Origin: Chitinophagales bacterium
Lineage (GTDB): Bacteria > Bacteroidota > Bacteroidia > Chitinophagales > UBA2359
Length of the DNA: 64,000 nt
Assembly (NCBI GenBank): GCA_016787295.1
Contig: JAEUUX010000066.1
Location: 21,736 to 85,735, forward strand
Direction of reading: 5' to 3'
Position numbers and translations under genes: made by a program. Below are positions 44,189 through 52,451 of this stretch, piece after piece. Positions within the stretch are counted from its first letter, which is position 1. Every line of letters begins with the position of its first letter. The notes below the pieces were generated by a model. That model was not told where the DNA came from, searched no databases, and was given only the letters and a program-made list of their open reading frames with translations.

Positions 44189-45181
44189 TTGAACGCCACC
44201 ACACCCCCCTACATTTTGCATCACTCCTCTTGCTATGGTTTAAAGCCTTTGCTTGATACAAGTGTTCATGCCTTAGTGACCGACCCTCCATATGGCATTT
44301 CGTTTCAAAACCACGAATGGGACAAAGCCCTCCCGCAACGAGAAATTTGGCAAGATGCTTGGCGTGTCCTAAAACCCGGCGGCTTTGGATTGGTGTTTTC
44401 TGCCGTGCGGCTCATGCACCGCCTTATGGTTGATTTGGAAGACAGCGGTTTCTTGATAAAAGACGTATTGTTTTGGGCATATCTCAACGGAATGCCCAAA
44501 AGTCGTGATATTGCTTTGGATATTGACAAAACCCTTGGTGTCGAAAGCACTGCCATTGGCGAATATAACTATGTGCAAGGCTACAAAAAAGGTGGAGCAG
44601 ACAACTATTATGCCGCCTCACGAAAAACAAAATACGAAACTGCCTCCGATATTGGCAAACGATACAAAGGCGCAGGGCTGGGGCTAAAACCTGCTTATGA
44701 ACCCATTATCCTCGTCCAAAAACCCATAGACAAAGGGCTGACGGTGGCAGAGAACATCATCGAACACGGTACGGGTGCGCTCAACCTCGAACAGACGCGC
44801 ATTCCTTATCCCGAAGACGAAGGCAAAGTGGGGCATAACCCACACCCAAACGGTAGGGTGAGCGCCAATATCCTCCGCACCGATGATTTTGAAGATGGCT
44901 ATGATAAATTTTTTGTCGTACCCAAAGTCCGACAACAAGCGGACAAATTCAATCATCACCCGACAATCAAACCCGTCGAATTGATGCAGCATTTGGTCAA
45001 ATTGGTGAGCTTCGAACAACAAACGGTCTTGGATCCGTTCATGGGAAGTGGCAGCACGGGCGTTGCTTGTGTGCAGTTGCAGCGTCAATTTATTGGTTTT
45101 GAGGTGGAGGACAGTTATTTTGAGATTTGTGAGAAACGCATACAACAAAGCCTCCATGCTGCTACACAAAGTTTGTTCTAA
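44189..45181 (+). CDS. Beta-class DNA methyltransferase (N4-C/N6-A), TTG start
   Basis: 330 residues. The catalytic TDPPYGISF lies near residue 32 and the SAM site DPFMGSGSTGVACVQL near 285, the beta-class order with a target-recognition region between. Initiation has to be at TTG 44189: the frame is open back to 44123, but no ATG or GTG occurs upstream. The N-terminus (YILHHSSCYGLKPLL) is full length for the family. The 88 bp before it are strikingly rich in C and A and almost devoid of G. Target specificity is unknown. It closes the methyltransferase/PD-(D/E)XK cluster. Confidence 0.85.
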   Translation: MNATTPPYILHHSSCYGLKPLLDTSVHALVTDPPYGISFQNHEWDKALPQREIWQDAWRVLKPGGFGLVFSAVRLMHRLMVDLEDSGFLIKDVLFWAYLNGMPKSRDIALDIDKTLGVESTAIGEYNYVQGYKKGGADNYYAASRKTKYETASDIGKRYKGAGLGLKPAYEPIILVQKPIDKGLTVAENIIEHGTGALNLEQTRIPYPEDEGKVGHNPHPNGRVSANILRTDDFEDGYDKFFVVPKVRQQADKFNHHPTIKPVELMQHLVKLVSFEQQTVLDPFMGSGSTGVACVQLQRQFIGFEVEDSYFEICEKRIQQSLHAATQSLF

Positions 45182-45583
45182 TGTTTTTGTTTGCTTATTT
45201 GGGCAGAACAAAATGCTATTATTCCGAACAATAAGATAAAGCGTGCGAGGGGCGAAGCGCGTTAGGGATTGTAAGGGCAGCCTGTTAAGGCTGGTGCTTG
45301 CACCGTAGCGGAGCGAAGCCCTGTAAAGCCCGACCCACAGGGGAACGCCCAAAAAGATATAGTCAACAAAATAATCTAAACGGAACACGAAAAAACTTTT
45401 TTTGTTATCATATCGCAAGATGAACACCGAAATAAAGCCCAAAATAGCCTTTTTTCGGCTTTTCTTACATAAAAACAACATTTTTTTTGGCGCATTTTAG
45501 CAAAATATGTACCTTTACAGCCCAATTCAGTACTATCTTTTCGTCATCTTTACCATATCAATAAAGCCTTATTATACAACAAC
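45182..45583. other. 402-bp intergenic region with repeat copy 2 and citrate synthase promoter
   Basis: Contains the dispersed GC-rich repeat, then AT-rich sequence and the near-consensus -7 box TACCTTTA at 45510-45517, 67 bp before the citrate synthase ATG. Nothing coding is supported. Confidence 0.6.
45248..45352 (-). repeat. Dispersed GC-rich intergenic repeat, copy 2
   Basis: Same orientation as copy 1 and nearly identical over GCAGCCTGTTAAGGCTGGTG and the following CTTGCACCGTAGCG. Ends with the GGGAACGCCC border shared by all copies. Lies just after the second methyltransferase. Confidence 0.85.
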
Positions 45584-46915
45584 ATGGACATCTTAAAGCA
45601 AAAATTTGCGGCTAAAGCCCTCCCTTTAGCCCAAGAACTCAAAGCATTCAATAAAGAATCTGGTCATTTAGTTGTGGGGGAATACACTATCGACCAAATC
45701 ATCGGCGGAATGAAAGGTATCAAAGGTCTTTTGACTGATACCTCTGCCTTAGACCCCGAACTTGGCATTAGCTTCAGAGGTTACTCTATTCCTGAACTTC
45801 GCGAAAAGCTGCCACGCATTCCCGGTGGTATTTCTCCCTTGCCCGAAGGCATTTTTTACCTGATGCTTATCGGCGAACTGCCTACGGAGGAAGACGTACA
45901 ATTTATTAGCGCCGAATGGCAGCGCCGAAGCAACGTTCCAGAGCATGTTTTTGCGATGCTCAACGGATTGCCCCTTGATACACATCCCATGACGCAGTTT
46001 AGTATGGCTATCCTTGCCATGCAAAACGATTCGGAGTTCGCTGCGGCATATGAGCGCGGCATAAGCAAAGATACTTATTGGGAATATGTCTATGAAGATG
46101 CCATGAACTTGATTGCCCGATTGCCGCGAGTGGCTGCTTATATATACCGACGTACTTTTCACAACGGTCATCACATTGAGCCAGAGCCAAATTTGGATTG
46201 GGCGGGCAATTTTGCACATATGTTGGGCATAGATAACCCAAGTTTTAAGAGCATGATGCGTTTGTACCTCACCATACACGCTGACCACGAAGGCGGAAAT
46301 GGTTCGGCACACACCACACACCTTACGGGTTCGATGCTAAGTGACCCTTACTATGCTTTTTCAAGTGGTATCAACTCCTTAGCAGGACCGTTGCACGGTT
46401 TGGCGAATCAGGAAGTCATCGGCTGGATATTCAAAATGCAAAAAGCACTTGGAACAGAGTCGCCAACAGAAGCGGAAATCGAGCAATATATCCGAACAAC
46501 CCTCGCCAACAAACAGGTGGTGCCAGGATATGGTCATGCTGTCCTCCGACGCACCGACCCACGCTTCCTTGCTCAACAGGACTTCGCCAAAACCTATTTC
46601 CCCGACGACAACCTTTGTCAGTTGGTCTGGAAAATCTATAATGTGGCACCGCGCGTATTGGGGGAAACGGGTAAAATCAAAAATCCATTCCCTAATGTTG
46701 ATGCACATTCGGGCGCACTCCTTTTGCACTACGGTTTTAATGAATATACCTACTATACAGTCCTTTTTGGTGTGTCGCGTGCATTGGGCGTGATGGCACA
46801 ATTGTGTTGGAGCCGCGTGTATGGCTTACCGTTGGAGCGTCCGGGGTCTATTACTTTTGACGCACTTAAAAAGTTAGCCGCTAAAATTAATGAGGCAAGT
46901 ACTCCTAAAGCATAG
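45584..46915 (+). CDS. Citrate synthase, mitochondrial-like (type I) form
   Basis: 443 residues. Catalytic residues are in HADHEGGNGSAHTTHL, SLAGPLHGLANQEV (His), VPGYGHAVLRRTDPR (His) and FPNVDAHSG (Asp). The HEGGN-SAHT and AGPLHGLANQEV segments match the eukaryotic mitochondrial enzyme much better than the NADH-regulated hexameric bacterial type. The enzyme condenses acetyl-CoA and oxaloacetate in the TCA cycle. A near-consensus -7 box TACCTTTA lies at 45510-45517. An extended hairpin terminator follows at 46951. No other TCA gene is adjacent. Confidence 0.95.
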   Translation: MDILKQKFAAKALPLAQELKAFNKESGHLVVGEYTIDQIIGGMKGIKGLLTDTSALDPELGISFRGYSIPELREKLPRIPGGISPLPEGIFYLMLIGELPTEEDVQFISAEWQRRSNVPEHVFAMLNGLPLDTHPMTQFSMAILAMQNDSEFAAAYERGISKDTYWEYVYEDAMNLIARLPRVAAYIYRRTFHNGHHIEPEPNLDWAGNFAHMLGIDNPSFKSMMRLYLTIHADHEGGNGSAHTTHLTGSMLSDPYYAFSSGINSLAGPLHGLANQEVIGWIFKMQKALGTESPTEAEIEQYIRTTLANKQVVPGYGHAVLRRTDPRFLAQQDFAKTYFPDDNLCQLVWKIYNVAPRVLGETGKIKNPFPNVDAHSGALLLHYGFNEYTYYTVLFGVSRALGVMAQLCWSRVYGLPLERPGSITFDALKKLAAKINEASTPKA

Positions 46916-46950
46916 TAATAGTTTTTTATAGCAGGATAAACCTTTTGAGA

Positions 46951-47018
46951 ACAGACTTTGTGAACCAATTTTTAAGCGAATAGCCGCAAAAAATTTGTGT
47001 TTATAAAGTCTGTTTTTT
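46951..47018 (+). terminator. Extended hairpin terminator after citrate synthase
   Basis: Outer arms ACAGACTTT (46951-46959) and AAAGTCTGT (47005-47013), with inner AATTTTT/AAAAAATT pairing, then TTTTTTG. Starts 35 bp after the stop. Confidence 0.75.
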
Positions 47019-47095
47019 GTGTTTAGCTCCCATTTAGTCCGATGAATAGCCGATTTTATTATTATTTTTTGATTTTTGGACAGAGTAGTAGAAAA

Positions 47096-47167
47096 CAACA
47101 AACGAAAAACAGCAAATACATTCCGATAAACAAACCCCAACGGGGTGATATGATTATAGAAAAAACG
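47096..47167. repeat. AT-rich dispersed repeat, copy 1 (REP-like neighbourhood)
   Basis: Alignable by eye without gaps to 51337-51409, sharing AAAAACAGCAAA, CCGATAAACAAA and ATGATTATA. It includes CCCCAACGGGG, a small palindrome. A second small palindrome, CCCTGAAAGGG, lies at 47190-47200, followed by an ACGCGTGCAGGG segment. Confidence 0.65.
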
Positions 47168-47298
47168 AATCATGTCCGATAACGAAAAACCCTGAAAGGG
47201 TGATATTAGATAATTATTATTTTGCATAATGTCACGCGTGCAGGGTTTATGTTAATTATTTTATTAATTTTTGTGCCCCTCCAAAATTATTAGCAATC

Positions 47299-47943
47299 AT
47301 GAAAAACTCAAAATATCAAGAAAGAACTTATTTAGCTTCTGAATCGGTTTGCTTTAAAAAAACAAAAGAAGCATTTGGAGGGCTATCAAACATGGCAGCG
47401 GGTTTTCTGTTACAAATTAATGATGTACCTATTCTAACATCTGAAGCCTTGTATCAATGTTGTAGGTTTCCACACCTACCCGATTTACAAAAACTTATCA
47501 TTGCCGAAAAAAGCCCAATGACCGCTAAAATGTTAATTAAACCCTATAAAGAACAATCCAGAAAAGATTTCGACGAAAGTAAAGTAGACATTATGCGGTG
47601 GTGTTTGCGTGTCAAGCTGGCACAAAATTTTATTGAGTTTGGCAACTTATTATTAAGTACCAATAACCAAGCTATTGTGGAAGATAGTGTCAAAGATACT
47701 TTTTGGGGGGCAGTTAGAGATAAAAACGATGATAACATACTAAGAGGTATCAACGCTTTAGGTAGATTATTAATGGAATTGCGAAAAAAATACACCGAAA
47801 ACCCTTTTGCCCCACAATTATTCTACATAGAACCTCCCAAAATTGCTAACTTTAAATTGCTGGGACAAGAAATTGGTATCGTTGATGAAAGAACTAACTT
47901 TTTAAACACCTTGGCAAAAAAATTTAGCCAAACAAACACATAA
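47299..47943 (+). CDS. NADAR-family protein (YbiA/RibX type)
   Basis: 214 residues with the family motifs in order: GGLSNMAAGF, LTSEALYQCCRFP, SPMTAKM, IMRWCLRVKLAQNF, (I)VEDSVKDTFWG and NALGRLLMELR. NADAR proteins are N-glycosidases acting on riboflavin-pathway intermediates or, in a subset, removing ADP-ribose from guanine bases of DNA opposite DarT-type toxins. No DarT homologue is encoded nearby, so which activity applies is open. The gene stands alone, between a REP-like repeat and a perfect hairpin terminator. Confidence 0.88.
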   Translation: MKNSKYQERTYLASESVCFKKTKEAFGGLSNMAAGFLLQINDVPILTSEALYQCCRFPHLPDLQKLIIAEKSPMTAKMLIKPYKEQSRKDFDESKVDIMRWCLRVKLAQNFIEFGNLLLSTNNQAIVEDSVKDTFWGAVRDKNDDNILRGINALGRLLMELRKKYTENPFAPQLFYIEPPKIANFKLLGQEIGIVDERTNFLNTLAKKFSQTNT

Positions 47944-48297
47944 TCTAAAAACGCTACAAAAATAGCGCACCTTTTTTATCACAATCCAAACACTTCGACT
48001 AACAAAGGAAGTATTTTGATTCAATCAAAATACTTTTTGTATTAATCCTTTGGGCTATTTACCCCCCTCCCTTCCCAAAAAAACACCCCAAAAAAACATT
48101 TTTCTTTTGTTTTACAAAATATCATCGCTTTTTGACACCCTACTTATGCAACCTTTATGCCTTTTATTGCGTCTTTAGGTTGCCTTGTTTCCATTGCCGT
48201 CCCTGCTATCGTTGGCAAGGACGGTTTTGTTTTAACCGCTGCCCACCCAACCGCCTCATATTATATCATAATTCAATACCCCAAAGTGTATTTTCCA
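47944..48297. other. 354-bp intergenic region before the C25-like gene
   Basis: Holds the NADAR terminator (48009-48041), a C- and A-rich stretch, and a weaker hairpin CCGTCC/GGACGG with a T-rich tail at 48200-48232. The frame of the next gene is open upstream from 48157, but a signal-peptide start at 48298 is preferred. Confidence 0.5.
48009..48041 (+). terminator. Terminator after the NADAR gene
   Basis: Near-perfect palindrome with arms AAGTATTTTGATT and AATCAAAATACTT and a TTTTTG tail, 66 bp after the stop. Confidence 0.85.
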
Positions 48298-51231
48298 ATG
48301 AAAAATCTTACTTTCTACACCTTTGTTGCCGCCTTTTTGTGGACATGCCAACTGTTGGCACAAGCAAATGGCAACGAATGGATAGACCACAGTCTGACCT
48401 ACTACAAATTGCAGACCACCCGAAACGGACTGCACCGTATCCCGACCGCTGCCCTCCAAAATGCTGGTATCGACCTCTTGGGCAGCCAATTTGCGCTCTA
48501 CTATGGGGGCGAGGAAGTGCCAATTTATGTGACAACAGACGGTATTTTCTCCGCCAGCGACTACATTGAGTTTGTTGCCGAACCCAACAACGCCGCTTTT
48601 GATACCACCCTATTTGCTAACCCCAGCGACCAATTGAACCCCAAAAAAAGTCTGTTTTCCGACACGGCTACCTACTTTTTGGCAGCCGTTCCCAATGCCG
48701 CGCACCTTCGTTTTCTGTCCGTTGCCAACGATTTGAGCAACTTACCTCCGCCCGAAGCCAACTTTATACACACGAGCAGCCTTTCTCTTGCCAGTGTTTT
48801 CAGCGCGGGCGAGCCGTTTGTGGCAGATAACCGCAGCTATCATTTAGCTTCTTTTGGCACAAACGAAGGTTTCCTAAGCACAGTTATTGTGGCGGGCAGT
48901 TCTCAAAACTTTCAGCTCCTCACGCCTGCTCCCAACCAAGCGGGCAGCAATATGGCTACTTTGACCATTAAAGTTGTGGGCAGAAATAATCCCAACGCAG
49001 GCAGCGCCGACCACGATTTTCGCCTAAAAGTAGGCGGTACAGAAGTGGGCAATGGGATATTAGACGGTTTTGCTGCCCAGCAATACAGTTTTGCAGTGCC
49101 TTTGTCGCTCATCAATTCGGCAGGCACGACGACCGTAACCCTTGAAAATGCCAGCACTTTGTCTATCAATAGTCAAATTGCCCTTGCCTACATCAATTTG
49201 TCCTATAACCGTTTGTATAACTTAGACAATGTGCGAACTTTCTCATTTACTATTTCCAACGCCGCCGCGCCTTATTTGGAGATATTGAATTTCAATGGAG
49301 GCACGTCTCCTGTTCTCTATGATTTGACCAATTTGCAGCGAATTGCTCCTGTTAATAATGGCGTTGTATGGCAGATTCATTTACCGCCAAGTCTTATTGA
49401 TGTGGCGAGCCGTCGTTTGCATTTGACCAACACCACTTCCACCCAAGCCGTGACGACTATTGGTGCATTAACGCCCGTTCAATTCACGGATTACACCGCC
49501 CCTGCTGCCCAAGCTGAATTTATTATCATTACTCATCCCGATTTGTGGACGGCTGCCAACGAATATGCTGCCTATCGCCGTTCTGATGACGGAAAAGGTT
49601 TGACCGTTCAGGTGGTTGATATTGAGCAACTGTATGACCAATTTGCACAAGGCATTAACAAACACCCGCTCGCTATTCGGAACTATATCAATCAGGCAAT
49701 AGACTCATGGGCTATTCCGCCTCAATACGTTTTGCTTTTGGGCAAAGGAACTACCTATTCGGAGTTTTCCGTGTTCAATAATTTTCAAAAATGTTTGCTC
49801 CCAACTTATGGCGAACCACCTTCCGACCTATTATTGACCTGCCGAAACGCCACCGCCACACAAGCACAAGTAGCAGTTGGACGCATTCCTGCCACCTCTA
49901 CCGACGAAGTTATTGCCTATTTAGATAAAGTTCGCCAATATGAAGCCCAACAAAGCTCCTGTGCCGACAGTTTGATATGGCGAAAAAACATGATAAGCAT
50001 TGTGCAAAACGATGAAACACCCGATGTGTTGGCAACCGATTTAGCAGCCACCCAAAACGAACGCAATATGTTTTCGGGTGTGGGAGCGGGCATGACAACT
50101 GCCTCCGTTTTTGAGTTGGACGGTGTTAATCAGCCTTTGACCAATCTACAAAACCTTTTGAACGCGGGTGTTGGCATTATATTATACAGCGGTGAAAGCG
50201 TGAACAATACATGGAACGCCAATTTTTCATTGAATAACTACCAGTTTTCGGGCAAATATCCTTTTGTTTTCTCCCAAACAGATTTTTTGGGCAACGTTCA
50301 TGCCACCACGCCAAGCCTTGCCAACGAAATGGTATTGAGCAACGAAAATGGCAGCATAGGTTTTGCGGATAATACAAGCGAACGCATTCCACTTGCCTCA
50401 CATCTTTATTTGGAACGAATTTTGACCCAACTAAACGGCAACGCATATACTTCGGGCATTGGAGCTGCCATAAAACAAGCCGCCGCTACCTACCTGTCTG
50501 CTTTTCCTAATTCACCACAACACCTTTTTGCTGTCCAAACCTATCAATTAACCGCCGACCCTGCCCTCGCACCCGTGCCAAATCTAAGTACTGAGCTTCG
50601 TATTAGCAAAGAAAGTATTGTGTATTACAACCCGATTACTAATTATCCAATTCTAAGCACGCCCCCATACATAGATGTACTATATCCCTACATTCCAACC
50701 AAAATACCTGTATGGAATATGGGGCGAGCCGTCGCAGATTCTGCTACGGTAGCGGTGAGTCGTTTCACACCTACGGGCGATATGGTGCCAATTATGTCCC
50801 AGCGTTTTGCCATTCCATTTTACAAAGATACCATCACCTTGCAGATTCCCAACACCTTAACAGGGGCTGACGGTGCCAATTCCGTGATAATGTTTATTGA
50901 TGCCGACCAAGAAATTATTGAAAGTTGTGATAATAATAATGTAGTGACCCAAGTGATGGAGTTTCACCTATATAATAGCATCAATTCCGTTACACCTATT
51001 ATTGCACGCGCCTATCCCAACCCAACCTCCGATGTGCTGCACATTGATTTGCAAAACATCGCCCACCCATACGATATTCACCTGACCGATAGTAGTGGAA
51101 AAACACACCTATCCGCCCACAGCCAGACTCAAACCTGTAGTCTAAATACCGCCTCATTGCCCAACGGTATTTATTTTCTACAAATCAAAACCACCGAAGG
51201 CATACACACCGCCAAAATTATTAAGCAATAG
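48298..51231 (+). CDS. C25/PorU2-like secreted protein lacking the catalytic His and Cys
   Basis: 977 residues from the ATG at 48298 (MKNLTFYTFVAAFLWTCQLL, then AQ), which supplies a signal peptide. The C25 fold can be followed: VLLLGKGTTYSEF, VAVGRIPATSTDEVIAYLDK and GVGIILYSGESVNNTWN (about 625-641), then GKYPFVFSQTDFLGNVH (about 652-668). Active relatives have YxGHS/GHG and a GC or SC at these two places; here they read SGES and SQTD. A type A T9SS domain ends the protein (AYPNPTSDVLHIDL ... TAKIIKQ). It is therefore probably a non-proteolytic secreted or scaffold protein. Confidence 0.85.
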   Translation: MKNLTFYTFVAAFLWTCQLLAQANGNEWIDHSLTYYKLQTTRNGLHRIPTAALQNAGIDLLGSQFALYYGGEEVPIYVTTDGIFSASDYIEFVAEPNNAAFDTTLFANPSDQLNPKKSLFSDTATYFLAAVPNAAHLRFLSVANDLSNLPPPEANFIHTSSLSLASVFSAGEPFVADNRSYHLASFGTNEGFLSTVIVAGSSQNFQLLTPAPNQAGSNMATLTIKVVGRNNPNAGSADHDFRLKVGGTEVGNGILDGFAAQQYSFAVPLSLINSAGTTTVTLENASTLSINSQIALAYINLSYNRLYNLDNVRTFSFTISNAAAPYLEILNFNGGTSPVLYDLTNLQRIAPVNNGVVWQIHLPPSLIDVASRRLHLTNTTSTQAVTTIGALTPVQFTDYTAPAAQAEFIIITHPDLWTAANEYAAYRRSDDGKGLTVQVVDIEQLYDQFAQGINKHPLAIRNYINQAIDSWAIPPQYVLLLGKGTTYSEFSVFNNFQKCLLPTYGEPPSDLLLTCRNATATQAQVAVGRIPATSTDEVIAYLDKVRQYEAQQSSCADSLIWRKNMISIVQNDETPDVLATDLAATQNERNMFSGVGAGMTTASVFELDGVNQPLTNLQNLLNAGVGIILYSGESVNNTWNANFSLNNYQFSGKYPFVFSQTDFLGNVHATTPSLANEMVLSNENGSIGFADNTSERIPLASHLYLERILTQLNGNAYTSGIGAAIKQAAATYLSAFPNSPQHLFAVQTYQLTADPALAPVPNLSTELRISKESIVYYNPITNYPILSTPPYIDVLYPYIPTKIPVWNMGRAVADSATVAVSRFTPTGDMVPIMSQRFAIPFYKDTITLQIPNTLTGADGANSVIMFIDADQEIIESCDNNNVVTQVMEFHLYNSINSVTPIIARAYPNPTSDVLHIDLQNIAHPYDIHLTDSSGKTHLSAHSQTQTCSLNTASLPNGIYFLQIKTTEGIHTAKIIKQ

Positions 51232-51276
51232 CCTCATTTTGTTTGGTGCGAATTTCAATGCGGTATACAATTTTCG

Positions 51277-51319
51277 AAACCTTGCCAATGTTCAAAACCT
51301 TGGCAAGGTTTATTTTTTT
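51277..51319 (+). terminator. Terminator after the C25-like gene
   Basis: Arms AAACCTTGCCA (51277-51287) and TGGCAAGGTTT (51301-51311) followed by ATTTTTTTA. Confidence 0.85.
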
Positions 51320-51336
51320 AATTTTTATGACACAAA

Positions 51337-51409
51337 ATAATAAACAAAAAACAGCAAACACATACCGATAAACAAAGCCCAACAAACTGAAATGATTATA
51401 ACAAAAACG
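51337..51409. repeat. AT-rich dispersed repeat, copy 2
   Basis: Direct repeat of 47096-47167 at about 80% identity by eye. The two copies bracket the NADAR and C25-like genes. Confidence 0.6.
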
Positions 51410-51609
51410 CTACACACCCAACATCAAAAAATCATGCACGGGTGACATTATGCAATCATTTTTTTACAATAGCATGATTATTATCCAAATAAGCGAATAA
51501 AAAACCGTCATTTTTGTGACACACAACAGCAAACGGAAATCGCTAAACTGCCTTTTTTTTGCGGTTTAATCATTACAAATCACCTCAAAAAACATTACTA
51601 AGTTATGAC

Positions 51610-51652
51610 AATGCCTTAGCCATTAAAAAAAACGGCTAAGGCATTATTTTTT
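51610..51652 (+). terminator. Second hairpin with T tail, no gene immediately upstream
   Basis: Perfect arms AATGCCTTAGCC (51610-51621) and GGCTAAGGCATT (51634-51645) then ATTTTTT. It lies 380 bp after the nearest stop codon, so it may end a read-through transcript or an untranslated RNA. Confidence 0.6.
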
Positions 51653-51751
51653 GCAGCTACGGAAACTTGAAAATTTTGTCAGGGAATAAAAAAAGTGTAT
51701 TATGGAATGCGATATATATAGGAAAATATTAAACCAACAAAGGAAAATGTT

Positions 51752-51947
51752 ACTCGTATGAGACCGAACCTTATATGTAAGAAGGAAAATGATGTCCGTA
51801 CTTAGGAAAATGATGTCCGTACTTAGCCAAACGTCACTCGTATGAGACCGAACCTTATATGTATGAGAAAAAGTAATGCCCGTACTTAGGAAAATGATGT
51901 CCGTACTTAGCCAAACGTCACTCGTATGAGACCGAACCTTATATGTA
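51752..51947. repeat. 84-bp tandem repeat, two and a third copies
   Basis: ACTCGTATGAGACCGAACCT begins at 51752, 51836 and 51920, exactly 84 bp apart. Between occurrences are copies of AATGATGTCCGTACTTAG (four in total, one degenerate). CTCGTATGAG is itself palindromic. Neither element codes for a protein. Confidence 0.85.
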
Positions 51948-52377
51948 AGAGAAATGACAATAAACGAATTTAGTTGCTATAACACCTTTTTTTGTGTCAA
52001 ATCTATGACAATAAATTAACTGCTTTTAGGCAAAAACCTTATTATTTTCTATTGTCATTGTACACATTCCGCATTTATTTTTTGAAATTTTTTTAGCAAC
52101 TTTTGCCATCTCTATTTATTTTGTATTATAAAATAATGTTATTGCCAAATCACACTGCTTTATTCTTTGTGCTAAAAAACTGCTATAGCACTTTTTTTCG
52201 CTATTATTACTGCTACATTACTAAATAATACCCCTATTCATTCTACCCCAATTATTTGCTATTGCTACAATTTCTAAACAAAATAGGCTATTATTTTACA
52301 AAAAAACCTTAAAAAATACAAGCATTGTCATTTTTTCGTCATTTTTTACAAAATACACTAAAAAAAATTAAAAAAAT
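51948..52377. other. Very AT-rich non-coding stretch upstream of the coiled-coil gene
   Basis: About 430 bp dominated by A and T runs, with no supported gene, hairpin terminator or clear repeat. It ends at the strong promoter 52378-52409. Confidence 0.6.
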
Positions 52378-52409
52378 TTTGTGTGTTATTAAAAAAAATG
52401 ATACTTTTG
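52378..52409 (+). promoter_or_regulatory. Consensus Bacteroidota promoter
   Basis: TTTG (52378-52381), 20-bp spacer, TACTTTTG (52402-52409): the full TTTG-N19-21-TAnnTTTG layout, 42 bp upstream of the ATG at 52452. It is the best promoter match in the window. Confidence 0.8.
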
Positions 52410-52451
52410 CAAAGAATATCGTTTTCCTAACCGTTAAAATTTTATATCAGC

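Noticed and set aside
44189..45181. Methyltransferase as a 5'-truncated pseudogene because it lacks ATG
   Set aside because: The N-terminal sequence before DPPYG is of normal length for the family and all motifs are intact, so a TTG start is more likely.
44684..45481. Long minus-strand open frame across the second methyltransferase and repeat copy 2
   Set aside because: It is antisense to a clear methyltransferase and its protein has no recognisable domain.
48200..48232. Hairpin CCGTCC/GGACGG as a second terminator before the C25-like gene
   Set aside because: Short stem with a long loop; the NADAR transcript already ends at the strong hairpin at 48009.
51752..51947. CRISPR array
   Set aside because: Only three occurrences, with the intervening sequence itself repeated; no cas genes nearby.
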